This document shows positions 23,849-34,840 of a DNA stretch of 64,000 nt, piece after piece. The stretch comes from Bordetella genomosp. 1 (GTDB taxonomy: Bacteria > Pseudomonadota > Gammaproteobacteria > Burkholderiales > Burkholderiaceae_B). The notes below the pieces were generated by a model. It did no database searches and was not told the origin of the DNA. It saw nothing but the letters and a program-made list of their open reading frames with translations. Made by a program: the position numbers and the translations under genes. Location of the stretch: NCBI RefSeq assembly GCF_002261335.1, contig NZ_NEVL01000001.1, positions 1 to 64,000 on the forward strand. The letters run 5' to 3'. Positions within the stretch are counted from its first letter, which is position 1; each line of letters starts with the position of its first letter.

Positions 23849-25207
23849 TCAGGCGTGAGCGGGGGCGTCCTGGGCCAGGCGCAGCGCGGCGACCGGCAGG
23901 GTATCGAGGCGCCAGACCGCGTCGCGCAGCTCGGCCGCGCGCGCCCCGCCCAGCACCGGTGCGGCCAGCTCCATGAATTTGTCGTTGAGCTCCGCATCGC
24001 TGAGCGGCGCTTCCGGATCGCCCTTGCGATAGGGCGCGTCGTGGCGCAGGCGCCGGCCATCGGCCAGCAGGATCTCGACGCGCGCGGCGCGCTGGCGCGG
24101 AAAGCCGCGGGTGAGCGCGGCGTCCTCGTGCAGGTCCAGCCGGCGCATCAACGCGCGCAGGTCCGGGGCCTCGAGGCGGTCGGCCTCGAACGCGGCCAGG
24201 CGCACCGAGCCGTGGATCAGCGCGTGGCTCACCACGTAGGGCAGGCTGAACTTGGCCTCGAAGGCCGTGGTGGGCGAGGCATTGCCGGTCACGTCGATCG
24301 CGGTGCGATAGGTGTGCACGGTGATGCGTTCGATCTGCTCAGGATCGATCCCCTGCGCGCGCAGCGCGAGCGCGGCGTCGATGGCCGCGAAGGTGTGGCC
24401 GCAACAGCCGTGATTCTTCTGCGTGATCTGCGTGATGTTGTAGCGTTCGCCCAGGCCCTGCACTGCGCTGTCCCAGTCGGCCTGGCCGGCCAGGGCCGCG
24501 CCGAAGCCCACCTCGCCTTCGAGGATGTCGGGCACGCCGGTGATGCCGTGCGCGGCGCCCAGCGCGGCCCGCACGCCCACGTTGGCGGCGTTGCCGGCAT
24601 GCAGCGCCTTGCTCATGGCGTCGGAGCGGAAGGCCTGCTGCAGGCCCGCTGCCAGCGTCGCGGCGGTGGCGATGGCGTGGCGCATGACGTCTGCCGATCC
24701 CGGCGCCAGCAGCGCCGCGCCGGCCGCCGCGGCGCCCAGGCTGCCGACGGTGCCGGTGGTATGGAAGTAGCGGTAATGCGCGGGCTGGACCGCCGCACCG
24801 ATGCGTGTGGATATCTCGTAGCCCGCGACCACCGCGCGCAGCAGCGCCAGGCCATGACCCGCGCGCGACTCGGCGAGGGCCAGCGCGGCGGCGATGGTGG
24901 GGCAGCCGGGGTGATAGACCGCGTCGCGGAAGATGTCGTCGAACTCGACCGCGTGCGACACGCTGCCGTTGATCCATGCCGCCGTGGCCGGCAGCGCGGT
25001 GATGCCGCAGCCCGGCAGGCTGCTGGCGCCCAGCCCCAGCTCGTCGCGATGCGCGGCCAGCAGTTGCGCGCACGGCGCGGTGCGGGTGCCGGGATAGAGG
25101 GCCGCGAGCCAGTCCAGCACCGCGCGCTTGGCGTGATGCAGCACCTCGGGGGGCAGGTCGGCGCGCGCTTCGCGTGCGCCATAGTCGGCGAGCGTGTCCA
25201 GCAACAT
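23849..25207 (-). CDS. MmgE/PrpD family protein
   Basis: A 452-residue cytoplasmic protein of the MmgE/PrpD family, which includes 2-methylcitrate dehydratase, cis-aconitate decarboxylase and iminodisuccinate epimerase. Family features are the N-terminal helix ending LHHAKRAVLDWLAALYPGT, the HAVEFDDIF segment near residue 80, and KNHGCCGHTFAAIDAALALR near residues 262-281. I chose the ATG at 25207, preceded by GGAGA; a Met 42 bases upstream adds unlikely residues. With a CoA ligase and an acyl-CoA dehydrogenase it suggests breakdown of a branched or polycarboxylic acid. Whether it is a dehydratase, decarboxylase or isomerase is not shown. Confidence 0.88.
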   Translation of the reverse strand: MLLDTLADYGAREARADLPPEVLHHAKRAVLDWLAALYPGTRTAPCAQLLAAHRDELGLGASSLPGCGITALPATAAWINGSVSHAVEFDDIFRDAVYHPGCPTIAAALALAESRAGHGLALLRAVVAGYEISTRIGAAVQPAHYRYFHTTGTVGSLGAAAAGAALLAPGSADVMRHAIATAATLAAGLQQAFRSDAMSKALHAGNAANVGVRAALGAAHGITGVPDILEGEVGFGAALAGQADWDSAVQGLGERYNITQITQKNHGCCGHTFAAIDAALALRAQGIDPEQIERITVHTYRTAIDVTGNASPTTAFEAKFSLPYVVSHALIHGSVRLAAFEADRLEAPDLRALMRRLDLHEDAALTRGFPRQRAARVEILLADGRRLRHDAPYRKGDPEAPLSDAELNDKFMELAAPVLGGARAAELRDAVWRLDTLPVAALRLAQDAPAHA

Positions 25208-25328
25208 GATGTCTCCGTGGGCGGTCGACGGGCCGCCTCTGGACATCAAATCTACGCAAGGGCCGCCGGCCCAGGATTGAAAAAAAGGAAAGCCTGCGTT
25301 CGCACCCGCGGCGACGCGGGCGCGGCCC

Positions 25329-26225
25329 TCACATCGGGTCGGGCGCGGTCAGCGTGTCGAGCAGCTCGGCCGTGGCGGCGTTGAGGCTGGCGACCTCGCG
25401 CACGCAGGTGTAGAACTGGCGCTCGGCCCAGGCGTCTTTCAGGCGCAGCAGCACCAGGCCCATGCTGCCGAGGTAGTGGGCGGCGATGCGCTCGGGCACC
25501 ACGCCCACGCCCAGGCCTTCGCGGATCATGCTGCAGCGGGTCTCGAAATTCGCCACCTGCATGCGCACGTTGGGCGGACGCGACAGGGTCTGGCCCGCAT
25601 AGGCCAGGAACTGGTCGAGGGAATGGCGCGGGAAATAGCCCAGCAGGTCGTAATCCAGCGCGTCTTCGAGAAACAGCTCGCCCCGGTCCGCCAGCGGATG
25701 GCCGACCGGCACCACCAGCCCCACCCGATCGCGCCGGAACGGGAACGACGCCACCCCGGGCACGGGATGGACGGCGTGATAGATGCCGATGTCGACGGTG
25801 TTTTCCGCCACCAGGCGGGCGATGTCGAAGCTGTGGGCCTCGATCAGGTCGACGCTGACGCGCGGGCGCGCGGCCAGGAAGCGGCCCATGATGGGCGGCA
25901 GGAACTGCAGGCTGGTGGAGGGATTGGCGGCGAGCCGGATGCGCGCCTGGCCTTCGGCCGAGTACTGGTCGATGGCCTGTTCGGCGAGCTGGACGCTTTT
26001 GAGGATGGCCTTGGCGCGCTGGTAGAGCAGCATGCCGGCGGGGGTGGGTTCGACGCCACGCCCGTGCCGCACCAGCAGGGTGCGGTCGAGGTGGCGTTCG
26101 AGTTCGGCGACCCGTTTGCTGGCCGCAGAGGTGACGAGATTTTCGCGTTGCGCGGCGCGGGAGAGGCTTTTTTCCTCGATCGCCGCGACGAAGATCTCGA
26201 GGGCGGGCAGGTCCAGCTTTTTCAT
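25329..26225 (-). CDS. LysR-family transcriptional regulator
   Basis: A 298-residue LysR regulator with an N-terminal helix-turn-helix (SLSRAAQRENLVTSAASKRV, residues about 19-38, then LVRHGRGVEPTPAG). It lies directly upstream of the MmgE/PrpD-CoA ligase-dehydrogenase operon on the same strand, so it probably controls it in response to the substrate or an intermediate. It begins only 25 bases after the yidC stop codon, so it has little room for its own promoter and may be read partly from yidC transcripts. The 121 bases between it and the MmgE/PrpD gene are the likely operator region; I see no clear TN11A dyad there. Confidence 0.88.
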   Translation of the reverse strand: MKKLDLPALEIFVAAIEEKSLSRAAQRENLVTSAASKRVAELERHLDRTLLVRHGRGVEPTPAGMLLYQRAKAILKSVQLAEQAIDQYSAEGQARIRLAANPSTSLQFLPPIMGRFLAARPRVSVDLIEAHSFDIARLVAENTVDIGIYHAVHPVPGVASFPFRRDRVGLVVPVGHPLADRGELFLEDALDYDLLGYFPRHSLDQFLAYAGQTLSRPPNVRMQVANFETRCSMIREGLGVGVVPERIAAHYLGSMGLVLLRLKDAWAERQFYTCVREVASLNAATAELLDTLTAPDPM

Positions 26226-26250
26226 GAGCCAGCCCTGCCCTTGCGTGCCA

Positions 26251-27969
26251 TCAGCTGTTGGCGGCCGAGGCGGCCTTGCGCTCGAGGCGGCGGGTGATGG
26301 TCCACTGCTGCAGGATCGACAGCGTGTTGTTGACGCACCAGTACAGCACCAGACCGGCCGGGAAGAAGAACATCATCCCGCCGAAGACCAGCGGCATCAC
26401 CATCATGACCTTGGCCTGGACGGGGTCCGGCGGCGTCGGGTTGAGTTTGATCTGCAGGAACATCGTGGCCATCATGATGGCGGGCAGGATGAAGTACGGA
26501 TCACGCACCGACAGGTCGTGCACCCACAGGATCCACGGCGCGCCGCGCATTTCGACGCTGGCCAGCAGCACCCAGTAGAGGGCGATGAACACCGGGATCT
26601 GCACCACCATCGGCAGGCAGCCGCCGAGCGGGTTGATCTTTTCGGTGCGGTACATCTCCATCATGGCCGCATTGAGCTTCTGGCGGTCGTCGCCGTACTT
26701 CTCCTTGAGGGCCTGCAGACGCGGCGCCACCTGCTTCATGCGGGCCATCGAGGCGTAGCTCTTGGAGGCCAGCGGGAAGAACAGCGCCTTGATCAGCACC
26801 GTCAGGGCGACGATGGTCCAGCCCCAGTTGCCCAGCAGGCTGTGCAGCCAGGTCATCAGGGCGAACAGCGGCTTGGCGATGATGGTCAGCCAGCCGTAGT
26901 CGACCACCAGCTCCAGGCCGGGGGCCACGGCTTCCATGGCCTTCTGGTCTTGCGGACCGACCCACAGCTGCGCGTCGACGGAGGCCGAGGCGCCCGGGGC
27001 GATCTGGCCGACCGGCTCGATGGCGTGCGCGGCGTACAGGTTGGGGCCCAGCTGCGTCAGGCCGTTGGTGCGCTGCTTGCCCTGCTGGGGCACCCAGGCG
27101 GTGGCGAAGTAGTGCTGCACCAGGCCGACCCAGCCGTTGTCGGCCTGTTTGACGTAGCGCGCCTTGTTCTTTTCGATGTCGCCGAAGGTGATCTTCTGGA
27201 ACTTCTCCTGCTCGGAGTAGACCGCCACGCCGGTGAAGGTGTGGTAGAAGCTCGACGTGCCGGCGGGATCGCTGCCGTCGCGTTCGAGTTGCAGGTAGAC
27301 CGAGGGCGAGACGGGGGCCTGGCCCACGTTGGCCAGCGCGTGACGCACTTTGACGTCGTAGCTGCCGCGGTTCAGGGTGAAGGTCTTGGTGACGCGCAGG
27401 CCACCCGATTCGCCTTCGAAGGTCACGACCAGCGCATCCTGGCCGTCCTTCAGCTCACGCTCGGTGGAGGTGACGCGGAACGGGGTCAGGTGGGTGGGGA
27501 ACGCCGCGCCTTCGGGCGCACCGACCACGCCCGTCTGGGCGATGTAGGTCAGGGCCGGCGAGCGGTCGAGCAGCACCATCGGCTTGGGATCGTCGGTGCT
27601 GGTGGGGTACTTGAGCAGCTCGGCCCGGACCAGCTGGGCGCCGACCGGATCGAAGGTCAGGCGCAGCACGTCGGACGACACCACGACCTGCTCGCCGCGC
27701 ACGACGGCCGGCGTGTTGGTGCCGGGCACCGAGGTGGGAGCCGCCGCATTGGCGGGCGACGCGGGCACCGAACCGCCTTGGGCGGCGGGCGCGCCAGGCA
27801 CCGAGGCCGTCGCGTTGTTGCCGGGGGCGGTTTCCGCCGGCTTGGCCTGCTCGCTGGCCGGCGGCGCGCCAAAGAGCGACGCCTTGCCGTTATGGACTTG
27901 CCAGTTGTTCCAGAGGAGCAACAGCGAGAAGGAGAAAATCATCCAGAGGACGGTTCGTCGGATATCCAT
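26251..27969 (-). CDS. yidC: Membrane protein insertase YidC
   Basis: A 572-residue inner-membrane insertase that places proteins in the membrane alone or with SecYEG. It has an N-terminal anchor (MDIRRTVLWMIFSFSLLLLW), a large periplasmic domain from about residue 50 to 340 beginning with an Ala/Pro-rich linker, and the five-helix C-terminal core. The core contains IKALFFPLASKSYASMARMK and the INPLGGCLPMVVQIPVFIALY block. The groove charge, arginine in E. coli, appears as lysine (IKAL). It follows yidD and rnpA in the conserved order. Confidence 0.97.
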   Translation of the reverse strand: MDIRRTVLWMIFSFSLLLLWNNWQVHNGKASLFGAPPASEQAKPAETAPGNNATASVPGAPAAQGGSVPASPANAAAPTSVPGTNTPAVVRGEQVVVSSDVLRLTFDPVGAQLVRAELLKYPTSTDDPKPMVLLDRSPALTYIAQTGVVGAPEGAAFPTHLTPFRVTSTERELKDGQDALVVTFEGESGGLRVTKTFTLNRGSYDVKVRHALANVGQAPVSPSVYLQLERDGSDPAGTSSFYHTFTGVAVYSEQEKFQKITFGDIEKNKARYVKQADNGWVGLVQHYFATAWVPQQGKQRTNGLTQLGPNLYAAHAIEPVGQIAPGASASVDAQLWVGPQDQKAMEAVAPGLELVVDYGWLTIIAKPLFALMTWLHSLLGNWGWTIVALTVLIKALFFPLASKSYASMARMKQVAPRLQALKEKYGDDRQKLNAAMMEMYRTEKINPLGGCLPMVVQIPVFIALYWVLLASVEMRGAPWILWVHDLSVRDPYFILPAIMMATMFLQIKLNPTPPDPVQAKVMMVMPLVFGGMMFFFPAGLVLYWCVNNTLSILQQWTITRRLERKAASAANS

Positions 27970-28017
27970 TGGTGCCTGGGTAGTGAATACGGGCCAGCAA
28001 AGCCCGCCAGTTTAGCG

Positions 28018-28290
28018 TCAATCGCGTCCGGTGCGGGGATGGTGCGTACAGCAGGTCTCGCGCTTTTGACCGGGATCGGGCGGTACCGGATCGTATCCGC
28101 CCTCGGTCCAGGGGTGGCAGCGCCCGATGCGGCGCGCGGCCAACCATAGACCGCGCCAGGCGCCATGACGTTCAATCGCTTCGATGGCGTAGGCGGAACA
28201 GGTGGGCGTGAAACGGCACTGACGACCGATCCAGGGACTCAGGAAAAACCTGTAGAACCGGATGGGTGCGATCAGCAGAGCCCGCATCAT
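28018..28290 (-). CDS. yidD: Membrane protein insertion efficiency factor YidD
   Basis: A 90-residue membrane-associated protein with the family core [20 protein letters not shown] followed by [20 protein letters not shown] and RRIGRCHPW. YidD helps YidC-dependent insertion. It overlaps the end of rnpA, and two ATG codons are in tandem at the start (28290 and 28287). Confidence 0.95.
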   Translation of the reverse strand: MMRALLIAPIRFYRFFLSPWIGRQCRFTPTCSAYAIEAIERHGAWRGLWLAARRIGRCHPWTEGGYDPVPPDPGQKRETCCTHHPRTGRD

Positions 28291-28679
28291 CGCCGGATCC
28301 GACCGAAGTGAGCGTCTACTTCGGCGCGCGCGGCCAGTTTCAGCTGGGTCAGCGTCGCGGGCCCGACCTTGCTGTGCAGCCGCACCACGTAATCCTGGGG
28401 CGGCAGCGCAAGGCGCTGGTGCCGGAACGACTCGCGGATCACGCGCTTGAGCGCGTTGCGGGTGACGGCCAGGGCGGCGAACCGCTTGGCGATCACCAGC
28501 CCCAGCCGGGCACAGGGCGCCGGCGCATCTGCCGTTGCCTCGGGGGCGGCGGCGGGCGTGGGGGGAGCGGCGCTCACAATGAACATCGCCCCTCGGGCCA
28601 ACCGGCGGCCTTTCAAGGCTGCGGCAAACTCGGAGGGGCGATGCAAGCGCGCCTCCGCGGGAAGCGTGGCGCGCGACAT
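28287..28679 (-). CDS. rnpA: Ribonuclease P protein component
   Basis: The protein subunit of RNase P, 130 residues, which helps the RNA subunit cut tRNA 5' leaders. The RNR motif is [15 protein letters not shown] (residues 72-86), and RLGLVIAKR precedes it. Between residues 36 and 56 there is an Ala/Pro-rich insert ([20 protein letters not shown]) not found in short RnpA proteins, which should loop out between strands. I chose the ATG at 28679; a longer in-frame start at 28775 would add a poorly conserved segment. It overlaps yidD by four bases. Confidence 0.93.
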   Translation of the reverse strand: MSRATLPAEARLHRPSEFAAALKGRRLARGAMFIVSAAPPTPAAAPEATADAPAPCARLGLVIAKRFAALAVTRNALKRVIRESFRHQRLALPPQDYVVRLHSKVGPATLTQLKLAARAEVDAHFGRIRR

Positions 28680-28800
28680 GGCAGACAGCTCGACCTGTTG
28701 GTGCCGGATGCCTTGGGTTTCGGATACTGCGGGCCTGGCCTGCGAGGGCCGACCAGGCCTTGGATTCCCGGGCAACTCGGCGTAAGTCCGGAAACCGGAC

Positions 28801-28935
28801 TTAGACGGCCAGACGCTTGCGGCCCTTGGCGCGGCGAGCGTTCAGGATGGCGCGGCCAGCACGGGTCTTCATGCGCAGGCGAAAGCCGTGGGTGCGCTTG
28901 CGGCGGGTAACGGAAGGTTGGTAGGTGCGTTTCAT
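28801..28935 (-). CDS. rpmH: 50S ribosomal protein L34
   Basis: The 44-residue L34 protein, [20 protein letters not shown] at its start and GRKRLAV near the end, fully matching the family in length and sequence. It is the first gene of the rpmH-rnpA-yidD-yidC unit and diverges from dnaA across 398 bases. The upstream sequence lacks a clear Shine-Dalgarno match. Confidence 0.98.
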   Translation of the reverse strand: MKRTYQPSVTRRKRTHGFRLRMKTRAGRAILNARRAKGRKRLAV

Positions 28936-29211
28936 GGATGATCCACAAAAAGAACAAAAGTCAGAAGGGGGACCCTGCCTGACGGGTTTTTGGAAGACGC
29001 ACCCGGGCGGGTATCCGGTGTGTCGGGTGCACGCTGCACCTGACCGGACGGGGCCCGGGCTGGACGACCTCACGAAGCTCCCAATACCAAACGGCAGGCT
29101 TGAAACCAAGCTGACTTCGGAGTGTGGGGGTCGTGCGGGTCATCCCGCGAGGCGCCATGAATGGATGGCGCCAGATTCCATTGAGACAGACAGAATTCGG
29201 AAAAGCCCACC

Positions 29212-29240
29212 ATTTCAGCAAGTTTTCTCTGCCTTGTCAA
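29212..29240 (-). promoter_or_regulatory. Predicted rpmH promoter
   Basis: On the minus strand a perfect TTGACA (29240-29235) and TGAAAT (29217-29212) stand 17 bases apart, giving a leader of about 270 bases before rpmH. The 28936-29333 gap also holds a near-consensus DnaA box (TGATCCACA at 28939-28947), an A-rich stretch at 28945-28960, and the perfect DnaA box below. This is too few boxes to call an origin. Confidence 0.55.
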
Positions 29241-29280
29241 ACAGTTAGGGGTGCTGTTCCGGCCCTGCGGCGCCCTGGCC

Positions 29281-29289
29281 TGTGGATAA
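29281..29289 (-). other. DnaA box (perfect) in the dnaA promoter region
   Basis: TGTGGATAA, 45 bases before the dnaA ATG and overlapping the -35 position of the predicted promoter; it fits autoregulation of dnaA. Confidence 0.65.
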
Positions 29290-29312
29290 CCTGTGCCCAG
29301 AAAGGGTAGAAT
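29284..29312 (+). promoter_or_regulatory. Predicted dnaA promoter
   Basis: TAGAAT at 29307-29312 is a fair -10; the -35 position 17 bases upstream (GGATAA) is weak and sits in the DnaA box, as expected for a promoter blocked by DnaA itself. Confidence 0.4.
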
Positions 29313-29333
29313 CGAGGTTTGAACAAGAGCGAC

Positions 29334-30869
29334 ATGAAAGAATTCTGGCAGACCTGCGTCAGTCGTCTTGAGCAGGAACTCCCCCCCCAACAAATCAGCG
29401 CGTGGATACGACCGCTGGTCCCGCTTGCCTATGACGAAGCGCAAGCGGTGCTGCGCGTGGCTGCCCCCAATCGTTTCAAACTCGATTGGGTTCGCAAGAA
29501 CTTCTCACATCAGATCGAGGCCCTTGCAACCGAATGGTTCAAGCGGCCCGTCCAGGTGCTGTTCGAATTGCCCAGCCACGGCGCCGCTCCACGCATTCCC
29601 ATCACGCCTCGCGCGCCGGTCGCGCCGCAGGCGCCTGCCGTTGCGCCTGCGCCCAGCGCGGCACCCGTAGCGCCCGCGCCCGCCGCGGCGCCAAACTCGC
29701 CGCTGGCGGCCGTGAATGCGCTCGCCGCCGCGGCAGCCGTGGCCGAGGCCGCGCACCAGGCCGCCGCGCCGGCGCCGGCCTCGCCCGCGATGCACATTCC
29801 GGCGCAGCAACCGGCCGCGGCCGATGCCGCCAACATCGTGTACGAGCGCTCGCGCCTGAACACCGACCTCACGTTCGAAAACTTCGTGACCGGTAAGGCC
29901 AACCAGCTCGCACGCGCCGCCGCGTTGCAGGTCGCCGAGAACCCCGGCATCTCCTACAACCCGCTGTTCCTGTATGGCGGCGTGGGCCTGGGCAAGACTC
30001 ACCTGATCCATGCGATCGGCAATGCCATGGTGGCCGCCGGCACCGGGGTGCGCGTGCGCTACGTGCACGCCGACCAGTACGTGTCGGATGTGGTGAAGGC
30101 CTACCAGCGCAAGGCGTTCGACGATTTCAAGCGTTACTACCACTCGCTCGATCTGCTGCTGATCGACGATATCCAGTTCTTCTCCGGCAAGAACCGCACG
30201 CAGGAAGAGTTCTTCTATGCGTTCGAGGCGATGGTGGCCCAGCGCAAGCAGATCATCATCACCAGCGACACCTATCCGAAGGAGCTGTCGGGCATCGACA
30301 GCCGCCTGATCTCGCGCTTCGACTCGGGGCTCACGGTGGCCATCGAGCCGCCCGAGCTCGAGATGCGTGTCGCGATCCTGCTGCGCAAGGCCGAGTCCGA
30401 GGGCGTGCCCATGCCCGAGGAAGTGGCGTTCTTCATTGCCAAGCATCTGCGCAGCAATGTGCGCGAGCTCGAAGGCGCGTTGCGCAAGGTGCTGGCCTAC
30501 GCCCGTTTCCACGGCCGCGACGTGCTCAATGTCGACGTCTGCAAGGAAGCCCTGAAAGACCTGCTGTCGGTGTCCAACGGCCAGATCACGGTCGAGAACA
30601 TCCAGAAGACGGTCGCGGACTTCTACAAGATCAAGGTGGCCGACATGTACTCGAAACGCCGGCCCGCCAATATCGCCCTGCCGCGTCAGGTTGCCATGTA
30701 CCTGGCCAAGGAGTTGACGCAGAAAAGCCTGCCCGAGATCGGGGACTTGTTCGGGGGCCGGGATCACACCACGGTGCTGCACGCCGTGCGCAAGATCTCG
30801 GACGCCCGCGCCAAGCAAGCCGAGCTTAACCATACCCTGCACGTGTTGGAACAAACTCTAAAAGGATGA
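29334..30869 (+). CDS. dnaA: Chromosomal replication initiator DnaA
   Basis: A 511-residue AAA+ initiator that binds DnaA boxes and opens the origin. Domain I starts [20 protein letters not shown]. An Ala/Pro-rich linker (domain II) runs from about residue 85 to 165. Domain III has Walker [10 protein letters not shown] near residue 215 and Walker [10 protein letters not shown] near residue 275. Domain IV ends with the DNA-binding signature [16 protein letters not shown] prefer the ATG at 29334, which matches the family N-terminus; a TTG at 29319 in the same frame would add five residues. The stop overlaps the dnaN region, so dnaA-dnaN are one operon. Confidence 0.98.
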   Translation: MKEFWQTCVSRLEQELPPQQISAWIRPLVPLAYDEAQAVLRVAAPNRFKLDWVRKNFSHQIEALATEWFKRPVQVLFELPSHGAAPRIPITPRAPVAPQAPAVAPAPSAAPVAPAPAAAPNSPLAAVNALAAAAAVAEAAHQAAAPAPASPAMHIPAQQPAAADAANIVYERSRLNTDLTFENFVTGKANQLARAAALQVAENPGISYNPLFLYGGVGLGKTHLIHAIGNAMVAAGTGVRVRYVHADQYVSDVVKAYQRKAFDDFKRYYHSLDLLLIDDIQFFSGKNRTQEEFFYAFEAMVAQRKQIIITSDTYPKELSGIDSRLISRFDSGLTVAIEPPELEMRVAILLRKAESEGVPMPEEVAFFIAKHLRSNVRELEGALRKVLAYARFHGRDVLNVDVCKEALKDLLSVSNGQITVENIQKTVADFYKIKVADMYSKRRPANIALPRQVAMYLAKELTQKSLPEIGDLFGGRDHTTVLHAVRKISDARAKQAELNHTLHVLEQTLKG

Positions 30870-30871
30870 AC

Positions 30872-31981
30872 ATGCAACTCGTACAAACCACACGCGATGC
30901 ATTGCTGAAACCGCTGTCGACTGTGGCGGGCATCGTCGAACGACGCCATACCCTGCCCATCCTGGCGAACATCCTGATGCGCAAAGAGGGCAACAAGGTC
31001 GCGTTCATTGCCACCGACCTGGAAGTCCAGATCACGACGCACGCCGACTTCGGTGTGGGGCAGGACAACGAATCGACGACCGTCGCGGCGCGCAAGCTGC
31101 TCGACATCCTCAAGGCGCTGCCCGACACGGGCGAAGTGAAGCTGGCGCTGGCCAGCAACAAATTGTCGGTGCAGTCGGCAAAGAGCCGCTTCGCGCTCCA
31201 GACGCTGGCCGCCAGCGAGTTCCCCACCGTGGCCCAGCCCGAGCAATGGGACGTCTCGCTGACGATGCCGCAGCGCACGCTGCGCCACCTGTTCAACATG
31301 GTGCACTTCGCCATGGCCCAGCAGGACATCCGCTACTACCTCAACGGCATGCTGCTGGTGTTCGAACCGGGCCGTGTGCGTGCCGTGGCCACCGACGGCC
31401 ACCGCCTGGCGCACTGCTCGACCGAGGCCGACGGCATCGCCGAGCGCCATGAAGTGATCGTGCCGCGCAAGACCGTGCTGGAGATGCAGCGTCTGCTCGA
31501 AGACTCCGACGAGCCCGTCTCGCTCGACGTCGCGCCCGGCCAGATCCGTTTCCGCTTCGGCCACGTGGAGCTCGTCTCCAAGCTGGTCGAAGGCAAGTTC
31601 CCCGACTTCTCGCGTGTGATTCCCACGAACTACACGCGCCACTTCAACGTCAACCGCGAGGCGCTGCAAGGCAGCCTGCAACGCGCCGCCATCCTGACCA
31701 CCGACAAGTTCAAGGGTGTGCGCCTGCAGCTCGGCGAAAACGTCATGAAGATCTCCTCGTCCAACGCCGAGCAGGAAGAGGCGCAGGAAGAGATCGACAT
31801 CGACTACGGCCACGAGGCACTCGACGTCGGCTTCAACGTCAGCTACCTGCTCGACGTGCTGGCCAACGTCAAGGTTGAGAATGTGCAGTGGTCGGTGATG
31901 CCCGACGCCAACGCGTCGGCGCTCATCACCCTGCCCGACGACGACCAGTTCAAGTACGTCGTCATGCCCATGCGGATCTGA
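30872..31981 (+). CDS. dnaN: DNA polymerase III sliding clamp (beta subunit)
   Basis: A 369-residue clamp that forms a ring around DNA and tethers the polymerase. It begins MQLVQTTRDALLKPLSTVAG and ends with the conserved YVVMPMRI. I chose the ATG at 30872, with AAAGGA five bases upstream; the ATG at 30866 overlaps that site. The ring is made of three similar domains, and the length is normal. Confidence 0.97.
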   Translation: MQLVQTTRDALLKPLSTVAGIVERRHTLPILANILMRKEGNKVAFIATDLEVQITTHADFGVGQDNESTTVAARKLLDILKALPDTGEVKLALASNKLSVQSAKSRFALQTLAASEFPTVAQPEQWDVSLTMPQRTLRHLFNMVHFAMAQQDIRYYLNGMLLVFEPGRVRAVATDGHRLAHCSTEADGIAERHEVIVPRKTVLEMQRLLEDSDEPVSLDVAPGQIRFRFGHVELVSKLVEGKFPDFSRVIPTNYTRHFNVNREALQGSLQRAAILTTDKFKGVRLQLGENVMKISSSNAEQEEAQEEIDIDYGHEALDVGFNVSYLLDVLANVKVENVQWSVMPDANASALITLPDDDQFKYVVMPMRI

Positions 31982-32058
31982 TCCGCGCATCGATGGGTGA
32001 GTGCCGTCGGCGGGCGTTGCGCCCGCCTTCGGTCTGGCCGCGAGGTCGTACTTTATAG

Positions 32059-34515
<2,457 letters not shown>

Positions 34516-34562
34516 TGCCGGCACGGCCACGGCCGTGTCGCTGTGCTGCGGATCGCACGAGG

Positions 34563-34588
34563 ACGCCCGGCTTAGGCCGGGCGTTTTT
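34563..34588 (+). terminator. Intrinsic terminator of gyrB
   Basis: A 9-bp perfect stem (ACGCCCGGC with GCCGGGCGT), loop TTAG, then a run of five T residues, 48 bases after the gyrB stop codon. Confidence 0.9.
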
Positions 34589-34704
34589 CTTTTTGGCGGC
34601 CGCAGGGCTGCGGGGGCGAAGTCCTGCCGTCACAATCCGGCGCGCCCGGACGGATGCGTCATCGCGGCGATCGGGGTGGGCCTGGAATGGGCGATTTTGT
34701 TTGA

Positions 34705-34724
34705 CTAGCCCAAAATTGGGCTAG
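34705..34724. promoter_or_regulatory. Palindromic operator 1 upstream of the SatD-membrane protein unit
   Basis: A perfect 20-base palindrome, CTAGCCCAAAATTGGGCTAG. Its half-site TAGCCCA recurs in the second operator. Two further TGGGC copies, 11 bases apart, lie upstream at 34677 and 34688. Confidence 0.65.
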
Positions 34725-34734
34725 TTGAGGAAAA

Positions 34735-34752
34735 TAGCCCAATAATGGGCTA
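34735..34752. promoter_or_regulatory. Palindromic operator 2 overlapping the predicted -10
   Basis: TAGCCCAATAATGGGCTA, same half-site as operator 1, with centres 29 bases apart. AATAAT at 34741-34746 is a good -10 inside this palindrome, with TTGGGC (34717-34722, in operator 1) 18 bases upstream as a weak -35. A protein bound here would block the promoter. The rest of the gyrB-satD gap (34589-34700 and 34753-34840) shows nothing else. Confidence 0.6.
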
Positions 34753-34840
34753 GTATTAGGCATCGGTCAGTCCGACGTGAGCGTCTCCAGCCCCGTCTAC
34801 ACAGCTCCTGCCGACTGCCTCGGAGCTTCCCCGGTTGCCT

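Noticed and set aside
28936-29333. Chromosomal origin between rpmH and dnaA
   Set aside because: Only one perfect and one near-consensus DnaA box are present, without a cluster or a clear AT-rich unwinding element. In some Burkholderiales the origin lies near gidA/parAB, which is not in the window.
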